Positions 59,135 through 62,248 of a DNA stretch of 62,248 nucleotides are shown piece after piece. Below the pieces are notes generated by a model. The model made no database searches. It worked only from the letters and a program-made list of their open reading frames with translations, and was not told the DNA's origin. Origin of the DNA: Deltaproteobacteria bacterium (GTDB lineage Bacteria > Desulfobacterota > GWC2-55-46 > DRQE01); contig WGFM01000016.1 of assembly GCA_015492245.1 (NCBI GenBank), positions 1 through 62,248 on the forward strand. Direction: 5' to 3'. Position numbers and translations under genes: made by a program. Positions within the stretch are counted from its first letter, which is position 1, and the number at the start of each line of letters is the position of its first letter.

Positions 59135-59804
59135 GGGGATATTCATAACCGCAACAGACACCTCCTGTGGAAAGACCTTTGTAGGCAGCCTCCTTGCAAG
59201 GGCATTCAAAGAGCGGGGTCTAAAGGTCGGGGTCATGAAGCCTGTTGAGACAGGCTGTCCATTGAAGGAGGGCAGGGCCTTTCCAGAAGATACCTTCCGC
59301 CTTATAGAGGCCTCGGGCTTTTCTGCCCCACTTGAGCTTGTAAACCCCTACCGCTTCACAGAACCTCTGGCCCCCACGGTGGCAGCAAGGCTGAATGGTG
59401 TAACCATAGAGCCAGAGCTTATAGAGGACTCCTTCAGGTGGATAAGTAGACTTACCGACATGACCATAGTGGAGGGTGCAGGTGGTATAGCCGTGCCCCT
59501 GTGTGAGGGGCTTACCATGGGAGGGCTTGCAAAAAGGCTGGGTCTCGTTTTGGTGGTGGTTACCCCCCAGAGGCTTGGATGTATAAACCACACGGTGCTT
59601 ACCATGGAGTATGCCCGCTCCCTTGGGCTTGATGTAAGGGGTGTAGTCTTAAACCATATAGAGGATAAGGCAGATGAGAGCACCCCATACAACCAGGGTG
59701 AGCTCGAAGGGCTGGGTATAAAAGTAATCGGGGAGCTTCCCCACATAAGTGGTGTGGAAAGGCTCCCCGATGAGATCTACACTATAGCCACCTTTCTTCT
59801 CTGA
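59121..59804 (+). CDS. bioD: Dethiobiotin synthetase
   Basis: A 227-residue ATPase that closes the ureido ring of dethiobiotin. Walker A TATDTSCGKTFV and KPVETGC, then IVEGAGGIAVPL, are conserved. It starts GTG within the end of bioA. bioB and bioF are not in the window, so the pathway is completed elsewhere. Only 5 bp separate its stop from the convergent aconitase stop. Confidence 0.95.
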   Translation: MPEGRGIFITATDTSCGKTFVGSLLARAFKERGLKVGVMKPVETGCPLKEGRAFPEDTFRLIEASGFSAPLELVNPYRFTEPLAPTVAARLNGVTIEPELIEDSFRWISRLTDMTIVEGAGGIAVPLCEGLTMGGLAKRLGLVLVVVTPQRLGCINHTVLTMEYARSLGLDVRGVVLNHIEDKADESTPYNQGELEGLGIKVIGELPHISGVERLPDEIYTIATFLL

Positions 59805-59809
59805 TAAGG

Positions 59810-61738
59810 TCAGCCCCTCTGGGCCTTCGTGTAGTTGAGCTTGCCTCCTGCCCTGAGTATCTCTATCTGGCGTTCTGTAAGGTTGTGGTTGAGCTCGAGC
59901 TCTGTAGCCTTGGTGTGGTTCTTAAGGGTTACAGGGCTGTCTGGCGAGAGCTCATCGAGGCCTGTAAGCTCAAGGTGGTCTCCCTCGTCTATGTAGTTGT
60001 AGTCTGCAGGGTCCTGGAACACAAGCGGCAGGATTCCAAAGTTTATGAGGTTATCCCTGTGGATCCTTGCAAAGCTCTTTGCAACGACTGCCTTTATACC
60101 CAGGTACATGGGGCAGAGAGCTGCGTGCTCACGGGATGAGCCCTGTCCATAGTTCTCTCCGCCCACAACGAATCCACCACCTGCGGCCTTTGCCTTCTCG
60201 TGGAACTTTTCGTCTATACCAGAGAAGACACTCTCTGCATACTTTGGCACATTGCTTCTGTATTTAAGCCATGAGCCCGCGGGGGTTATGTGGTCTGTGG
60301 TTATGTTGTCCCCAAGCTTTATGAGCACCCTGCCATCCAGCGTGGCTGGAAGGTGCTCCTTTATGGGAAGGGGTTTTATGTTTGGGCCCCTTACGACATC
60401 CACCGTTGACGGGTCTTCGGCAGGTGGAAGTATCATGGAGTCATCTACTATGAACTCCTTCGGTGTTTCGACCTGCGGAGGTTCACCAAGTTCCCTCGGG
60501 TCCCTCATCTCACCGTATATGGCGCATGCCACGGCAACCTCTGGGCTTGCAAGGTATACCTTTGCAGACTTTGTGCCGCTTCTGCCCTCGAAGTTGCGGT
60601 TGAATGTCCTTACAGATACTGCATCGGATGGGGGTGATTGTCCCATGCCTATACAGGGCCCGCATGTTGCCTCCAGTATCCTGGCGCCTGCCTCTATCAT
60701 GGTTGCAAGCCCATTTGCGTGGGCTATCATGTCGAGCACCTGGCGTGAGCCGGGTGAGACTGTCATGCTCACATCAGGATGCACACGATGTCCTCTCTCG
60801 AACACCTCGGCAACGAGCATGAGATCCCGGTAAGAGGAGTTCGTGCAGCTACCTATACAGACCTGATCCACCTTAAGCCCCTCTATGTCCTTCACACTGC
60901 ATACATTGTCGGGGCTGTGGGGCTGTGCTATCAGGGGTTCAAGCTCATCGAGATTTATCTCCACCACCTCGTCATACTCTGCGTCAGGATCAGGAAGGAG
61001 TTCTACCCACTTATCTTCCCTCTTCTGTGCACGCATGAACTGAAGTGTTATCTCATCACTGGGGAATATGGATGTTGTTGCACCCAGTTCCGCACCCATG
61101 TTGGTTATGGTGGCACGCTCGGGCACACTCAGTGTATTTATACCCTCACCCCCATACTCGAAGACCTTTCCAACACCACCCTTGACGGTGAGTCTCCTTA
61201 AGAGCTCAAGGATTATATCCTTTGCAGATACCCATGGCCTGAGCTTGCCCGTAAGCTTAACCAGCACCACCTTTGGATAGGTGAGGTTGAATGGCCCACC
61301 ACCCATCGCCACCGCCACATCGAGCCCACCTGCACCTATGGCGAGCATACCAAGGCCACCACATGTGGGTGTGTGGCTGTCAGAGCCGAGCATGGTCTTG
61401 CCCGGCACAGCGAACCTCTCAAGGTGCACCTGATGGCATATACCGTTGCCAGCCTTTGAGAAGTATATGCCGTACTTTCTTGCCACCGACTGGAGGAACC
61501 TGTGGTCATCGGCATTCTCAAAACCACCATACTGGAGGGTGTTGTGGTCTACATAGCTCACCGACAACTCTGTTTTGACCCTGTCCACACCCATAGCCTC
61601 GAACTGGAGATATGACATGGTGCCAGTGGCGTCCTGGGTTATGGTCTGGTCGATACGGATGCTCACCTCTTCGCCTGGGGCGGGCTTGCCAGAGACGAGA
61701 TGGTTCTCTATAATCTTCTGAGTTATGTTCTTTCCCAC
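59810..61738 (-). CDS. Aconitate hydratase
   Basis: A 642-residue aconitase that interconverts citrate and isocitrate. The [4Fe-4S] ligand cysteines are in CIGSCTNSS and CGPCIGMG; SDSHTPTCGG in the first third and GENYGQGSSREHAAL in the swivel domain are also present. At about 640 residues it is shorter than AcnA (~890) and closer to the mitochondrial-like or short bacterial type. The start is GTG, 9 bp after AAGGAGG, from a TTGACA promoter. It serves a TCA cycle or its reductive branch. Confidence 0.95.
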   Translation of the reverse strand: MGKNITQKIIENHLVSGKPAPGEEVSIRIDQTITQDATGTMSYLQFEAMGVDRVKTELSVSYVDHNTLQYGGFENADDHRFLQSVARKYGIYFSKAGNGICHQVHLERFAVPGKTMLGSDSHTPTCGGLGMLAIGAGGLDVAVAMGGGPFNLTYPKVVLVKLTGKLRPWVSAKDIILELLRRLTVKGGVGKVFEYGGEGINTLSVPERATITNMGAELGATTSIFPSDEITLQFMRAQKREDKWVELLPDPDAEYDEVVEINLDELEPLIAQPHSPDNVCSVKDIEGLKVDQVCIGSCTNSSYRDLMLVAEVFERGHRVHPDVSMTVSPGSRQVLDMIAHANGLATMIEAGARILEATCGPCIGMGQSPPSDAVSVRTFNRNFEGRSGTKSAKVYLASPEVAVACAIYGEMRDPRELGEPPQVETPKEFIVDDSMILPPAEDPSTVDVVRGPNIKPLPIKEHLPATLDGRVLIKLGDNITTDHITPAGSWLKYRSNVPKYAESVFSGIDEKFHEKAKAAGGGFVVGGENYGQGSSREHAALCPMYLGIKAVVAKSFARIHRDNLINFGILPLVFQDPADYNYIDEGDHLELTGLDELSPDSPVTLKNHTKATELELNHNLTERQIEILRAGGKLNYTKAQRG

Positions 61739-61785
61739 CGTCTTCTTCCTCCTTTTTTGTAAGGATGTTTGTAAAGAGACTTTAA

Positions 61786-61814
61786 AGGATACAAAAAAAA
61801 GCCCCCCTTGTCAA
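61786..61814 (-). promoter_or_regulatory. Promoter of the aconitase gene
   Basis: On the minus strand TTGACA (61814-61809) and TATCCT (61791-61786) are exactly 17 bp apart. The leader before the GTG start is about 40 bases. Confidence 0.72.
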
Positions 61815-61884
61815 CGCCTTGATGAGGCAGCCTGCCCCGGTGGTTGTATTCCATGAAAGGGTGGCACAAGAGATGGTGAAATGC

Positions 61885-61913
61885 TTGACAAATCCATTGA
61901 GTTAATTTAATCT
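61885..61913 (+). promoter_or_regulatory. Candidate promoter of tRNA-Phe
   Basis: TTGACA at 61885-61890 is followed 17 bp later by a weak TAATCT (61908-61913). It points away from the aconitase promoter, whose -35 box begins 71 bp to the left. Confidence 0.45.
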
Positions 61914-61933
61914 TAATTAATTGAATGTGTGGC

Positions 61934-62009
<76 letters not shown>

Positions 62010-62016
62010 GAAATCT

Positions 62017-62248
62017 TCATGCAGGTCGGGGGGTTAGAAGAACTGGCTCCCTGCCTGCATTTTTCATTTTTCCAGATTGTGTCAGAATTGTGCCACCCTC
62101 TAAAGCCTCAACCCCATCCCTGAGACTTTCTGAATAGTGATGGGCATATCGCTGGGTCATAACAGGGGTCTTGTGCCCAAGGAACCTCTGGACCTTATAG
62201 AGGTTAGGCGACAGCTACCAGGTTCGCAGATGTGCACTTGTTTTATCT
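62017..62248 (-). pseudogene. C-terminal remnant of a tyrosine recombinase / phage integrase
   Basis: Read on the minus strand, the frame ending at a TGA (62019-62017) contains NLYKVQRFLGHKTPVMTQRY followed by AHHYSESLRDGVEAL. This is the C-terminal part of site-specific tyrosine recombinases, including the LGH motif and the catalytic Tyr in TQRYAH. An in-frame TAG at 62217-62215 and a shift to another frame (TSANLVAVA) just upstream look like decay. The window ends before the rest can be seen, so an intact gene with a sequencing error cannot be excluded. Position next to tRNA-Phe fits an integrated element. Confidence 0.65.
62019..62065 (+). terminator. Terminator after tRNA-Phe
   Basis: ATGCAGG (62019-62025) pairs with CCTGCAT (62054-62060), with a long G-rich loop, and is followed by TTTTC. 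It overlaps the 3' end of the convergent recombinase remnant. Confidence 0.55.

Overview
This looks like a stretch of bacterial chromosome from an anaerobic or microaerophilic, probably thermophilic, Gram-negative-type lineage. The gene set (POR-type 2-oxoacid:ferredoxin oxidoreductase, B12-dependent ribonucleotide reductase, a PPi-type phosphofructokinase, TrmFO, FolE2, HD-GYP signalling, MglA/MglB, a dnaG-linked sigma factor) and the heavy use of ATA (Ile) and AGA/AGG (Arg) codons fit Nitrospirota, Desulfobacterota or a neighbouring group. The exact phylum cannot be fixed from the sequence alone. Gene density is high, most genes sit in overlapping same-strand runs, and no rRNA operon is present.

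Left edge (1-1017): a CRISPR array cut by the window edge, with 36-bp repeats and 29-31-bp spacers of type II (II-C-like) geometry and no cas genes in view, then tRNA-His, tRNA-Arg and tRNA-Pro on the minus strand. 1213-10050: a promoter plus palindrome in front of a small thioredoxin-like [2Fe-2S] ferredoxin; facing it, a minus-strand run from radA through a secreted PgaB/GH153-like protein with nine tandem LPxKR repeats, an FNR-like regulator, an orphan sensor kinase, a PPi-type PFK, a DASS transporter and a Mut7-C protein. 10064-14908: a HEAT-repeat protein and an HD-GYP protein share an N-terminal domain; a short HEAT protein and trmFO run towards them. 15003-20806: a TIM-barrel protein, an SfsA-DUF123 fusion, a terminator, then two NrdR boxes over the promoter of nrdJ-queD-folE2.

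20906-27383 (minus): a zinc-ribbon receiver protein, a TatD-radical SAM fusion, metG, ricT, holB, tmk and gatC, an order that echoes the Firmicutes tmk-holB-yaaT-metS-tatD neighbourhood. 27470-30771: a glycosyltransferase/debranching-type hydrolase pair. 30773-33680: two tRNA-Ser genes, SRP RNA, dnaX, ybaB and recR. 33690-36704: a complete four-subunit oxidoreductase. 36778-50514: a long plus-strand run of mglB, mglA, yqeY, nif3, mutS2, dnaG, a group-2-like sigma factor, cobO, a CobC-like phosphatase, comM, an aminotransferase-V cysteine desulfurase, tsaD and rsmA. 50553-52206: the primary sigma factor with its own promoter and terminator.

52125-56589 (minus): a ylm-like cell-division neighbourhood (yggU, divIVA, yggT, proC, yggS), an EamA transporter and rsmE. 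56638-59804: dinB, bioA, bioD. 59810-61738: aconitase on the minus strand. The window ends with tRNA-Phe, whose 3' side is followed by the degraded C-terminal end of a tyrosine recombinase, marking a likely integration site.
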